Shown here piece by piece: positions 41,228 through 53,463 of a stretch of 64,000 nucleotides of DNA. The translations under genes and the position numbers were made by a program. The DNA lies in contig NC_135553.1 in assembly GCF_964340395.1 (NCBI RefSeq), forward strand, positions 6,912,501 to 6,976,500, given 5' to 3'. Each line of letters opens with the position of its first letter. Position 1 is the first letter of the stretch. The notes below the pieces were generated by a model, which did no database searches, had not been told where the DNA came from, and saw only the letters and a list, made by a program, of their open reading frames with translations. This DNA comes from Glandiceps talaboti. Lineage: Eukaryota; Hemichordata; Enteropneusta; Spengelidae.

Positions 41228-44200
41228 CTATAGGATATGGAAAAATACATAGTAAGAAGTTGATAGAAGGCTGTATGCTGAACATATTCCATAAATATTA
41301 ATACCTAAATTGCCATAGGTTGAAATCAAGATCCTATTTGTGTGATTCCAACTTGTTTCAAGTGTCTTGTCCAAGACATGGTACAACCCATGGGAATACA
41401 CCCCCAGAGATGCTGACAAGAATTTAGTAAAAATTTGGGAGTCCTTTTTCGGAACATACTGTAAACCTGGAAATGTTCGCGTAAGATTTATTTTCGCTCA
41501 TTTCGCTACAAAACAAAAACGCGAAAATAAGTAGTAGCGAAAATATATATTTCTGCATAATACAATGTACCAGTATGGTTATTAGTGAAAATTAATCTTT
41601 GTGAACTACATGAAGACTGTAAAATCGCAAAATTTTCTAGTCGTGAAAATATGCAGGTTTACAGTATTTTGACTGTTGATAGAAATGTTCATTCATAACT
41701 ATGGACCCTGAGTCTGTGAACATTTATACTTGAACACCTGAACAATGTGTCTTAAGTAGAAGACTTTTAAAATGTGCATGGAACATACCAAACACACACT
41801 AGACAAACAAACAAACATACAAAAATGAGACCACAATCTATCTAAACTACAATTTACCTTCGTTTCCTGTCACGGTGTCTCCTGTCTGGTGACCTGGACT
41901 TTGATCTCTTTCTCCTCTCCCTAGATCGGGATCGAGATCTGGACCTGAAATGAGTACAATATTTCTAGAACTGATATACACAATTTAAAGGGAAATAATA
42001 CCTTGTGTGTTTACTACGTCTAATAAAATTTTTTAGGTGTTAAACAAGATAAAATGTGTTGCCATTGATCTGAACTTAGGTGGTAGTGACATGTGAGCCT
42101 TTCTAGGGAACTTCAAATTCTGTTAAATACTTTGTTGACTGCTTGTATTGCTGTACAATAAGAACAGAAACAGCCATCATATGTTGCCTTGCCAGACAAT
42201 TATCTGTATGTCAATTTCACATAAGTTTGAATCAATGCCAACTCAGTACAGATAAGTGAAAATGAATGAAACCAATGCAATTTATACATGAAAGTTTTTA
42301 TTATGAATTAACAAGGTATCCTTTCCTGTTGAAGTTCAAAAGACGATCCTCTTTAATCCATATAGCACTGCTGATAAGACAGTACTAAAGTGAAAAACTG
42401 GGACATTGGCCTTTAACCGTCACTTACTAACAACGCTAGACCACGGTGGGTCTAAATGCAGGTAATATTTCTGTGAGGCACAATTTTATCTGATGAAACA
42501 TCTTGTATGAAATATTTACTTTATGGGTTCTCTCCACAAAAATTATGGAGGAAATTTGTGTAACAAATGGTTGTACTGGGTAAATTATTCTGTTTTTTCT
42601 CAAAATAACTGTAAAGGTAAAACCCACAACTCTGTAACAGCTTGGAAAGAACCATAGGAATCAAGCAACACAAGTCTGGCAATGCAGTAACCATATTAAT
42701 GATAATGAAATTTATCAAATCTTAAACAATTGCTACTGATATTACCTTCTTGATCTGTGGTACTTATCATCAAGATCTTTCCTCCTCTTCTGTCGCTCAC
42801 GCTCCCTCTCTCGTTCCCGTTCTTCCCTTCGTTTAGCTCTCTCAGCTTCCCTGGCTTCCCGTTTATCTGCTACTAGTTTCTGATGTGAAAATAAAAATGT
42901 GGCAAGCTCAATATGTGTCAAAAAATATGCACAGTAATTCAAAGTCTAAAGTTTAATGTGTATCAAAATATATGTGACAATTCAAAGTGTCAAATAACAG
43001 AAAGTTTGATGTTCCATTTGAGAGACTGTTGTCTCTCTGAAGATGACAGAGTGTCCATATTGTCATGGAATAATGATATTACACTGATGATGATGACAGA
43101 ATGTTGTCCATTTTATTACGTTCTTAATTGCCCACTTTGTTGAATCATTAATCACCTTGTTTCTAAATGCTACAACACAATTTGTCTGTAAAGGGGAATG
43201 CCACTCCAGGAAAATGAAAGGTATTTCTATAAACTTTAGGTTCGGGAGAGTTATTTCATGATTTCACATCCCATGAATTTCATGCGATTGCTAAAAAAAC
43301 ACAAAACTGAAACTCTATTTCACCACTATTGTTCTCACACTGGTCCACCATTGCATTATGGGACTTAGCAGATATACATATTTATTAGATGCACACTAAT
43401 ATTTGTAACCATTTATCTAAAGGTAATAGGCACTTAGGAATCATGAATATTCAGTGTGCATCTAATACAGATAAACTTCACAATTACCAAAAAACACCAA
43501 ATTGAAACTCTATTTCACCACTATTGTTCTTACACTGGTCCACCATTGCATCATGGGACTTAGCAGACTTACATATTTATTAGCTGCACACTAATATTTG
43601 TAACCATTTAATCTAAAGGTAAGGATTACAACAAATCTTTCCATGAATAAAATGATGTACTAAAAATCGTACAAACCAGCAGATTTGAAAAAAAAAAGCA
43701 TCCATATCTAAATTGCCTCATTCAGACATGTTCACAGGCCTTGATAGTATAGGTTTCATCTTACAATATATTTACATAACAATGAATAATTCTCGTTATG
43801 CAGTCTCAAATCATCATTACTTTCTACTCATGTACAGAGTCTAATTAAGTCAGAGGGTGTACGTGTAGCTAGAATTTAATTCAATTGCCACTACTTCAAT
43901 GTAAACCTTTAAGTAACTCTAACCCTTACAGTTGAGGTAACTGAATTGCCACGGCTACAAGGTACACTCACCTTTAAGTCTGTTAACTTATCCCTGATGG
44001 TTATAAATCCTAAGTGTAGTTTGCCACCAAAGTGATCAGCCAGTCGACGATCATTGTCATGTAAACCAAGATAGGCTGAACACACATCACATACACGTAG
44101 CTTCTGTTGTTGAAAGCTGGATGCTGGCATAGAGTTCCTGTATTCCTCCTACAGAGGACAGAGAGATGATATTGACATTAATCTCTGACATGCATGTGAA

Positions 44201-47200
44201 TGTCTACATTGGTCAAAAGATCACATATTCATAACACTAAATTCCAAGGGGTGTATGTTTCAAAGGATATTTTATTTGCATTGAGAAAACTAGAATTATT
44301 AAAATATCAGGAATGTTATGTCATACAGTGGAATTAGATTATGTAAATATGCACATATACCAATACACAGGGATGTGTCTATTTTCACTTTGTTCAGAGA
44401 TATTCTAGAAAGATTTCATTTGAGAAATTGTCATGTCAGTACAATGTCGTATCTGCTATTATATGGTTTAATAGATATGACCTTATTGTACTGATGCGAT
44501 AAAATCTTGCTGAGGTAGGTTAACACAGGAGTGTAAGGTATAGGGAAATATAGCAATTACTTCCCTGATCTCAGCTGTATACATGGACAATTGACCTTAT
44601 CAAGCCTTTGTTGTGCTTACCTCTGCTTCTTGCTTTCTTTTCCGTGCTTCTTCTACTTCATTCAACTTCTTCATAGACTCTTCTACATTACCCTCAGCTC
44701 CCATCTCCTCTGCTTCAGCTACTTTCTTTCCAATTTCCTCTGCCAGGACTTGAACAGCCTGGGCCTAGACAAGACACAAGATACCGACTTGGTCAATTGT
44801 GTAGCTTGTTTGTCAATGATATATGAATAAAAATTCATCAGAGAGTCATCTGAACCAGATTTCTAGTTTAAATTGTGCTTCTGACTATGTATCCATAACT
44901 TGGCTAATTTCTAAGTACCTGCAATGGTATGTATGTCATGTCATGCTAGAGGGTCCAAGTAGAACAAGAATGTCAACTTACATTGTACTCTCACATACAC
45001 ACCTATAGTAATGCATGTGTAGCATGTGGAGCTAAAATCAATATTGACCATGAAAACAAACGTTTGCTATTTTCATGCTATGTCTGGGTGGTAAAACTCT
45101 ATTTCATATATGTAGAATTATGGAAAGAGCTTTTGAACTGAATGAAATAGTGTATGTGTGAATCAAAACATGACAATGACCTTGTGGCAATGAGAAACAA
45201 CATGACAGATACCTTATTTCAATTTGCTAGTACCTTCAGAACTTTTGTGGAGATACATAAATAACTGGCTTATCATACCTTGGATTCTGCTTCAGCACTG
45301 AGTTCTTCCTGGGTCTCAGCAAGCCTCTTCTTTGCCAATTCTGTTCTTCTGTCACAGTCTGCTATGAAAGCACTAAGGTGTTCCATGGCCTGAATAGTAA
45401 TCACAACATACAAATGTCACCTGATTGGTGAATTTATTTCATGTGTGTGTGATATAAAACTTGCATATGCATAATTGCATGTACAACATACTGAAATGTC
45501 ATATATCATATGTGTGGTGCTATATATATATATATACAACAGTAGTAATCAAGGCTTCAGGATAGACACACACTAAAACTATTGTTGCAACATGTTGATG
45601 GTTTATGTCTATCTTAGTAAGCTGAAACCTCTATTGCAACTGTAGTACATACATATAGATCTGATATGCCTTATATGTCAGTTGGTCAGTTAATTATTTA
45701 GTCTACTATGTTGTTTTGGTATGCCCTGCCTTGAAACCCACATCAATTCCGCAGCACTATGTGTCTTTTTATACTGAAGACTTGGACATGTTGAATCCTG
45801 GTTAACAAGGCTCATACATACTAAGACTATTTTGTTATGGTACATGACCAATGGTATACTTACATCAATATCATAACCATAGTCTCTATCTTTTGATGCC
45901 TTTTCATAATCTGCTCTCAGCGCCAAGTCATGAATCTTTGGACAGTCTCCCAGATCCATTCGCTGAAATTCAAGTATCATACATTATCTAGGTTATTGTT
46001 AACAGTTAATTTACAGATTGGCTCTACTGTTTATGTTCAGTTGGACAGGGGTGAAACATAAAGTTATTCACTACATGGGTACAACACCCTCATTTCCATG
46101 GTGTAAACATGTTAGTTTCCAGACATAAACAGCAAATTGATTATCTTTATTACGGATGACTGCGAATGAGTGGTTTAAATTTCAAAATACTCCCATATTA
46201 CAATTTGGTTGTCACATAATTTGAAGAAGTGTTTTGATCACTCTGGAACCCACATTTTGCAAACTCCATGGAAATTTCTGTCAAATCCAATTTTGAGGCT
46301 TGATCTCAAAATTGGATTTGACAGAAATTTCCATGGGGTTTGGAAATTTGATACACCAGCAAATGACTTGACTAGAAAAGAATTGAAGTTACTTGCTTGA
46401 ATCGCTATCTCATGAACTTTGAAAATATAATGAAACATAGAATCTTGTGAAAGATGTCGACAATTTCAATACTACAATGCATAGTAAAAACATGTACATT
46501 GTACATGTTACTATCACTTTAGAGAGACTTTACAGTTTCAATTAGGTGACACAATGTTTTATATCTTCCATACAAGCTTTTTTGTTATGATTTATACAAA
46601 ACAAAATACTAAGTCATATCACACACGCACATGAAATGTTACATTTTATTTCGCTGTGAACGTAAATAAAGTTTTGTGTTAGAATCTACATTGTTTCATG
46701 TTATGTTGATTTGTGTTCAAAATGAGATAAAATACATTGTATATCATTTTATATGCTTGCCTACTATCAGTGTGTCTTTTGTAACAAAAACCCTTGTGCG
46801 AGACATTAAAAATATCATGCCGCCTTATTGAAACTCTAGAGTCTCTCTAGTTTGGTAGTAATTGTGACTGTGATCTTGTACAACTTATGCACACTCTGAA
46901 TATAAACATTTCCTCATGATCTGTGTTTGCATTGACTGTACAGAATTTTATGTAACTTACCGTACTAGCCAAGATGTCATGTGGACAGCAGTTTAGTAGG
47001 AACGACTTGCAGACTTTAGGATCAGAGAACTTTACATTCAGCTTACTCTCTCCTACAAAACAAAATAATCACCACAGTATTAGCACACACGACCATATCT
47101 TGGACAAATTCATCTGGAATTGTTTCTGTCTATATCTTTTATCATTAAGAATGGTTTTCTTTGGTATAAAACAGTCTCGACATGTTACAAAACATACCAA

Positions 47201-50200
47201 CTTTATTGAAATATAAACATATCTGTCGTAAGAAATGATGAATATCCATTTTTTTTATCATGACATATTGCCTACTTAATATACTTCAAAGCCTATTTTT
47301 TTCTATATAACATAGTTACCAGGTACTGGCATGGCCTGGAAACATTTTTTGTTGTATTTATATGTAGAAACAATATGATAAAGAATGTTATGGATGCTAT
47401 ATTATAAATACACACTGCGAACCACAGCATCACCACATACAGGCTTCTGGGTTTATCTAGAGGCATTTGTTGAGCTGGTCTGTGATTTCCACCTAAAATA
47501 AAGCCAATCATGTTAGGAAAAAAATACAGCAAGAGACACACGTCAACACACTATGAATCATCATGCCAGATGACTTGAATAAATTTGATTTTTTTTTTGA
47601 CTGATTAAAATGAGTCCCTCACCAGTAAATTTACCAAATTTAGCCAAAATGTCTGTCATCTGGATGCATAACTTACAAAATGTTTGGAATTTTATCCATT
47701 TTTTTTCAATCAGTCATATTTTGACATCATCACCGTAACCGTAATCAGTGAATTAATTGCAATTTTGTGCAGAGTGCAGAGCTGAAAAGCTAGAAAATGA
47801 CTCAATATTTGAAAAGCAAAGATGTCATGAACTTTTATCAAACCACTGGATAACACATCATGTAAAGGATCTAAAAATGTTACTGAAAAAGACAATATAT
47901 AACTCACGGCTGCTGCTTTGGACAAGGTTTCATAGCGTACACTGTACATGTGTGCCACTGCCCGAAGTAACTTGGAAGTTATACAACCCTTTAGTATAGA
48001 AGTGGGCCAAATAGGTTTTTGTAAATAAATTGACCAACAAATTTGCAATCAATGCAAACATCTCACACTGTCTCACACACACAAGCATTCTGCAGAACTA
48101 GAAAAGGTGTACATGGAAAGTGCCATAGGTGTCACTAGCCTATTGAGAGTGGGGACATTATTTGTGAAGCAGAAGTGCATCACATCACAGTTGATATCAT
48201 ACATGTACATTAAAATACACCTTGCATTTGCACATCTTGTACATCTTCTTTGTCTTCTGTATCAACTTTGATACATGTTCATGATATGTCATGTCACAGT
48301 GCTTTTGTTATAGTTTTCAACTGGGCTCCGCCAACACAACTGAGGACATAGTCGCATTCCAAAACTTTACCAAAAACAGTGTGTCATCACCAACATCACT
48401 TTCCTATTTCAGTCTTTTTATCTTACAATAGGCAAACCTTCATTATGGAACACTCTGGTGGTAAATTTGTGGAAATAGTCTATACAAATCATTAATGTGA
48501 CTACAGGAAACTGCCCATTCATGTAATTTCTTATATTGAAGATACAAACAAGGAAGTCCACTGGCTATAATAAAAAATAATCTTTTTCACACCAACAAAC
48601 TCGTGAGTGGAAGACTGCACAAAGGTATACATGTCCATGTATTGTATGTTAGACTTGTGTTTTCCCATTTGAGTGTTCCATACAAATGTTTGCCCATGTT
48701 TACATTTTAATTCAAAAATGAAACTTGGACACAGTATTACAGTGAAGGTCTGCATCTGGGAGATCACTACAGACAATGAAAAGTCAAGAACATTCCCTGA
48801 CAAATTTTCTTTACAAAGTGTTCTCCATATGCCTCCGGAGTAGTGGGTTCCACCCCATCACTTCTTATAAGTTATAAACAATAAATGTTAATAAACATTA
48901 TTGTATTCTACTAATTTCCTTCAACTCTATCATTTTCTTACCTCTTGAAAACACTGCCTTAAATTGGGGGCACAGGATGTTTGAAATTTATTATACATTG
49001 TACAGTTGATGTCACAGACTTGCTCTTATTTGGGTCAAAAATTATTGCTGTAACTGTGTGATTACTACATTTTGTGGAAAATCATTAGATAATATATACT
49101 GTATACAAGCCTGGAGGCGAGTAATTCTGATTTATACATGTAACATGGCAAATGAAGCTTCAGTGGCCTTGAACTTCAGCATACAATGTACATAAAGACA
49201 TTCCAGTGCTTTGGCTGGCCATTACAAATAACATATAGTATAGTATTTTTTTACATTCAGAAGTAGTTTTATATTTGGTTAAACTATGACTTGGATGTCA
49301 GTCTTGTTGGACTGATGCATATACATGTAGGATGAAAATAACTAATTTTGTATGGACGTGTGAAGTGTATAGTATACATACATCAGGTCCCCATTATATC
49401 GATGCTTTGGAAAAATATGTACACAACATATGGGATCAAAAATACATGTACATTTGTATGCTTTAATTACAAGCCTAGTGCCCTTTTTGGATAATGTCTT
49501 GAACAGTAAATAGAGAAGAGCCCACACTACAGTAGAATTATGTCTTGTTTTTAATTTATGATCAAGATTAGAGTAAGTTGTCAAGCACGTCACTTCTGTA
49601 CCATGTTACAAAAATCTCCTAGTAAAGAAATGCCCATCTAGTTTTAGTGAACAATAAGGGGGGGGGGTATTATTAATATTTATCAATATTATTCATTTAC
49701 TATTAGGAGGGGGTGAGATATTATACAAACCAAGCAATTTGCTGACCCAGTCCTTCGATGATTAACATTTTTCAAGGTCTGTTTTTGTCATTAGTACAAA
49801 TACTTGTCCCATAGATCAACACCTTGCTAGGATTCACTTTGACAAATTGACGTACAGCAAACGTCCACCCAATTTACATCAGAATTTAGTCTGCATCTGT
49901 TATACCACTCACATTACTGGCTTCCAGACGCATTAATTTTGATGGAAGATAGTCTAACAAATATGGGCCAATTTCATGATGGTAATAATTACATTTAAAT
50001 GGTTTTATATTCCTATACTGTCGACTGTAGTCACGAACATCAACAAGTGTAATTAAAATTTACACTCAACGCGTCGTTGGCTTCTGAGGAACTGTTTTCC
50101 AGAGGTTTAATTAGATTCGACAAATAATGTTCTCCAATCGACCCTTGTCTATAACGTTTTCTCGACGATTTCGACGTGCTTGGAAGCAAAGCAGAACCGA

Positions 50201-50416
50201 AATCATAGAAAACACGTGAGTCCTTTGGCGAGACAAGATCATTTAATTATAATATGCAGCGCGCCATATTGTAATCACGTATGTAGACATAACTCATGCA
50301 AACAGAAAAAAAACCATCAAATATGTCTTGGTAAACTCGATGAATTTATACTTACCATCTCTCATTGTACCCATCAACTCGTCGAGCATGGCCCGCATTT
50401 GCGCTTGGGCCGACAT
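40714..50416 (-). CDS. LUC7L2: LUC7-like splicing factor (LUC7L/LUC7L2 orthologue), nine exons
   Basis: Minus-strand exons are 50356-50416, 46961-47052, 45864-45962, 45279-45389, 44621-44764, 43972-44148, 42746-42879, 41858-41944 and 40714-41227. All have GT/AG and matching phases, giving 472 residues (human LUC7L2 has 392). It starts MSAQAQMRAMLDELMGTMRD. Zinc finger 1 (CCCH) uses C35, C42, C58 and H62. A coiled-coil segment spans about 85-170 (AFIADCDRRTELAKKRLAET). Zinc finger 2 uses C189, C192, H208 and H214 in LRVCDVCSAYLGLHDNDRRL. The rest (229-472) is an RS/RE/RD domain ending GGSDSSNDE. LUC7 proteins bind the U1 snRNP and stabilise 5' splice-site pairing. Details such as LLNCCPHD and GNVEES are nearer LUC7L2 than LUC7L, but an invertebrate copy probably predates that split. 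It is clearly not LUC7L3. Confidence 0.95.
41453..41670. mobile_element. MITE-like element with TACTGTAAACC termini (LUC7L intron 8)
   Basis: The left terminus is acatactgtaaacctggaaa (then tgttcgcg) and the right is cgtgaaaatatgcaggttta (then cagtatttt). The interior has several cgcgaaaa/tttcgct motifs. Elements with these ends are, to my knowledge, widespread in marine invertebrate genomes. Confidence 0.7.
41858..41944 (-). CDS. LUC7L2: LUC7L exon 8
   Basis: 87 bases encoding SRSRSRSRERRKRSKSRS and PDRRHRDRKR. Phase 2 on both sides, so its skipping would leave the frame intact. Confidence 0.93.
42746..42879 (-). CDS. LUC7L2: LUC7L exon 7
   Basis: Encodes KLVADKREAREAERAKRREE, an RE-rich stretch, then DLDDKYHRSR. 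Entry phase 0, exit phase 2. Confidence 0.94.
43205..43623. repeat. Family E repeat containing a 195-bp tandem duplication (LUC7L intron 6)
   Basis: The left end (ccaggaaaatgaaaggtatt, then aaactttaggtt) is the family E terminus. Inside, about 130 bases starting at 43297 (tgaaactctatttcaccact) recur starting near 43492 with a few substitutions (gcattatggg against gcatcatggg). Confidence 0.7.
43972..44148 (-). CDS. LUC7L2: LUC7L exon 6 (zinc finger 2)
   Basis: 59 codons encoding EEYRNSMPASSFQQQKLR and the C2H2 finger through HFGGKLHLGFITIRDKLT. Almost identical to vertebrate LUC7L. Phase 0 on both sides. Confidence 0.96.
44436..44494. repeat. Palindromic element, family A copy 2 (LUC7L intron 5)
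   Basis: The left arm tcagtacaatgtcgtatctg pairs with the right arm atatgaccttattgtactga. It is followed by tgcgataaaatcttgc, which resembles the flank of copy 1 (cgcgaggattttatct). Confidence 0.75.
44621..44764 (-). CDS. LUC7L2: LUC7L exon 5
   Basis: 48 codons (AQAVQVLAEEIGKKVAEAEE, then MGAEGNVEESMKKLNEVEEA) in the coiled coil. Phase 0 on both sides. Confidence 0.95.
45279..45389 (-). CDS. LUC7L2: LUC7L exon 4
   Basis: 37 codons (AMEHLSAFIADCDRRTELAK, then KRLAETQEELSAEAESK). Phase 0 on both sides. Confidence 0.95.
45864..45962 (-). CDS. LUC7L2: LUC7L exon 3
   Basis: 33 codons (RMDLGDCPKIHDLALRADYE, then KASKDRDYGYDID). It carries C58 and H62 of zinc finger 1. Phase 0 on both sides. Confidence 0.95.
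46266..46336. repeat. Perfect 32-bp inverted repeat with 7-base loop (LUC7L intron 2)
   Basis: The arms 46266-46297 (ccatggaaatttctgtcaaa, then tccaattttgag) and 46305-46336 are exact reverse complements around the loop gcttgat. Pairing continues imperfectly outward (tttgcaaact against ggtttggaaa). Confidence 0.95.
46961..47052 (-). CDS. LUC7L2: LUC7L exon 2
   Basis: Encodes GESKLNVKFSDPKVCKSFLL, then NCCPHDILAST, with C35 and C42 of zinc finger 1. Entry phase 1, exit phase 0. Confidence 0.95.
47053..50355 (-). other. LUC7L intron 1 (3.3 kb)
   Basis: No exon is supported. The longest open frame here (47710-48048, minus) has no family resemblance. A run of nine or more G at about 49660 sits between AT-rich inverted segments. 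It is otherwise ordinary. Confidence 0.65.
50356..50416 (-). CDS. LUC7L2: LUC7L exon 1 (start)
   Basis: Starts at 50416 with MSAQAQMRAMLDELMGTMRD and ends at GATG|GTAAGT, phase 1. This is the invariant LUC7L N terminus. Confidence 0.96.
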
Positions 50417-50600
50417 TTTGTCGACAGTTAGAGTTACTAGCGTTTGGAAGTATTGGAAAGGTTTCCCTGTCCAACACCTACAAAATGGCGAACGAGAAAA
50501 TGTGTCTCATGCTCACAAAGATGCTACGATGCATGCTGGGAACTTGGGAACTTCCGGTAAAGGGTAGTCTGTGACCGACCGTGAGTGACAGACAGAAACA
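50417..50600 (-). promoter_or_regulatory. LUC7L 5' UTR and promoter region
   Basis: CpG-richer than its flanks, with cgacattttgtcgac next to the start codon. It contains an ETS/GABP-type motif acttccggt (50550-50558), an aaaATGGCGaac YY1-like motif (about 50483) and gcatgctgggaactt. No TATA box was seen. The plus-strand frame MANEKMCLMLTKMLRC here is short and unconvincing. Confidence 0.5.
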
Positions 50601-53463
50601 TGCAACATGTACACGAACTTACTATATTACCCTTGTAAGCGAAATTTATGGTAAAATCAACAATACTGGCATAAAATACTTCAATAAAAATGTCGGTTTT
50701 TATATGTTGCGCCCTTTTTCCTTTTATAAAAGAGTTTAAGTCATTTTTAGCTTTGACGGATCTGGATGCATCATACCATCAGTTTGAGATGATGGCAAAT
50801 AAAGATGTCATTCAGTATAGCATTTACATCATTCAAAGCGCAAAATATGATTTAAAAAAACATCAGCTTATTCATAGCCGAGGAATTTAAATTACAAAAT
50901 TTCTCTAAATGTTAATATTTTATACATATTTCATGTCAGATATAAGTAGGGCCTATTGGCAGGTTGTCACCGGTGAATTATTTAGAAAATAAATTTATAT
51001 AATTCATATTCTCTTTGTATTCTCCACGAGGATTTCTAGTGAAATGTGCACAGTATGTTTTTTTAAGACCGTACACAGCAAGCTTGGATAAGTATATGTT
51101 TTCAGTTCTGTTATGTGTCGATGCGGCCCCCAGGGGATCTACACTGTCTGATTTCAAACTTATAAAACGTGCAAAATGGAACGTTTTCCAGCCTCTCTTT
51201 ATAATACCTGAGAGATGTTCATCATTAATAGATAGCATTTTGCTGTTCAAATTTACACAATTCTATACAGGTCTACACAAATTTACATTTTGGGGATTTT
51301 TCATCAAACTGACAGAACTAACTCCGATCAATGCAGGTAGTCAAGGGATACACGATTTAAGAGAGAGGAAATGTGTTATTTATTATGAACTTAAGATGGT
51401 TCAAACATGGATCTATAACTGAAATCAACTTATGTAGACAAAATTACTGGTATCGCCACAACAGTCCTGATGAACAAAACATCACCATGGTCAAGGTACG
51501 CCTGCTAGGTTACGGGGAGTGAAATATATTTAAAAAAAATGATTTTTCTCGTTGAGCTTCGCCGGGAATATAGCCTACTTGACTTGAAGGACTAACGCTA
51601 CTACACTATTTCCGCTATCCTAACTGATAATTTTAATTTTTTTTAATCGTCCTTCCAAAGCGAAAATTCAAAAAATAAAAATATCGGTTAGGATAGCGGT
51701 ATAGTATAGTAGCGACAGTCTTCCAAGTCTACACTGTATGTGACTAACCAGGCGGTTGCTTTCGACGCCCAGGGTTTCGACACATGTGAACATGCCTACT
51801 GAGTAAGCTACATGCACAAACTATGTCCCAGAGGCAGGACGTTTTCAATAGCCCAAGGCATACAAAATTCACGAAAACACATTGTTTCCCCATCATACAT
51901 ACATGAATAGTAAATTATATTTCAAAAATAAAATAGTATACATAATTGCCACATTATATAGATATAAGAGATTTAATTGGTATATTTCATTAGACTATGA
52001 ATACGTAGTATACATTCAACAATGTACTAAAAAAGTGTGTTTGCATGTTGTCACCTTGTGAAAGTGGTATATTGACGTCACAGCCTGTCACTTGGCTACA
52101 AAATATGACGTATGGATACGCTGTCTACCACGTCGTCGTAAACCCACTAGTCTCTTTATAACGGCGTTTACAAAAAATGTAAAAAGTAGAAAAATTATAT
52201 TCGGGCCTGCAAGAATGGTCTACTACCACATAAATACAATATATACTATAAAACATCATGTCAGTCGTTAAAAACTTTAATATTATTACTTGTACTGTAA
52301 GTGGCTATAGAACAACATATATAGACTCAAAATCCTTTTTTGATTTTTTTTGTCAGCAAGAGTTGGAGGTTATACGTTTTGGGGCGTAATTTTTGCTTCA
52401 TAACAGGTACTCACAGAATTCTACTAACTCACAAGCATACTTAGCCATCATTTGCAATAGACTGAACTTATTTATCCTGATATTAAGATATAACTAACAA
52501 CTCAAATGACGTGCTTCACTTGATACATATATAAAAAATGTTGCAGTTGTTTAATATAGTGCGAGAACAATTGTAATGTAAAGTTTAGAAGATATGCATC
52601 GATATCAATTATACTAGAATAGAATTATCAAGGTTTTGTGTAAGTATTTTCACTTGAGGAAAACACCTATTAACTCAAGCTTGGGCCACTTTAACATACA
52701 CCTGAAGATTATACCGATGAAATTGAAACAAACAGACGAGTTACACCTTTTTTGAATTCTTCTCCGAGCCTGGCAAAGCGATGATCTATTCATGTGATCT
52801 ATTATCACTCGCACATCACAGCGCCCTCTATGAGTTTAAAAAATGTATTTAAAGAAAGTCACGATTTATCTATTCCATCCCTTCAGTACAGACGTTTCAG
52901 AGAGCTTAAAGTCTGGTTGCCATGCCAACTGTGGTTTCTAACCACAGTTAGTGAAGGTATAGATCGTAACGATACTGTATAGGAAATAGGCTAAGAGAAC
53001 TAGAATATAACAAAGAAAATACGAAATATACCAATTTGCAATATACTAATAATTTATTGGAGAATCACATAATTAAGTATCTTACAATAACAACACTAAC
53101 TGACCTTATAGCCAGAGTTATGATTATGATTATCCGTCGATTATTGTAGTATCAAGTAACGGGTCGTCATGCTCTATAAATTACGAGGTGCAATTACAGG
53201 ACAACATGAGTTACGTCTACATGTGTGACAGTGTCACAAGGTCTCGACTTTATACTGTTCAATTTACTGCTGATGGGGTAGTGTGGTTAAATAAATCAAT
53301 GCAAGTAAATTATGTGATCTGCAATGTGTAGTACATATATGGTATGTATTTATACGGAAGGGTCAAGGCAATCGGCTTATATGGCTTACATTCTTTCGAT
53401 CGTAAACTACAAATAACTATTGGCATATCGGAATTACGAAATCAAATCTTACCCGTTGTCAAA
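50601..53463. other. Spacer upstream of LUC7L
   Basis: AT-rich. It holds open frames at 50978-51422 on both strands (see findings), a long foldback at 51566-51735 and a 9-bp palindrome (actgtggtt/aaccacagt) at about 52928-52949. No gene is supported. Confidence 0.5.
51566..51735. repeat. Long foldback element, about 65-bp arms
   Basis: The left arm (acttgaaggactaacgctac, tatttccgctatcctaactg) pairs with the right arm (cggttaggatagcggtatag, agtagcgacagtcttccaag). The spacer is about 30 AT-rich bases. It resembles a Mariner/MITE-type palindrome, and no second copy was seen in the window. Confidence 0.75.

Noticed and set aside
40659-41285. Second 208-codon minus-strand frame across the LUC7L RS exon
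   Set aside because: It is a frame-shifted shadow of RS/RE repeat codons (GKEIGIG-type output). The RS frame joins exon 8 in phase and matches the family.
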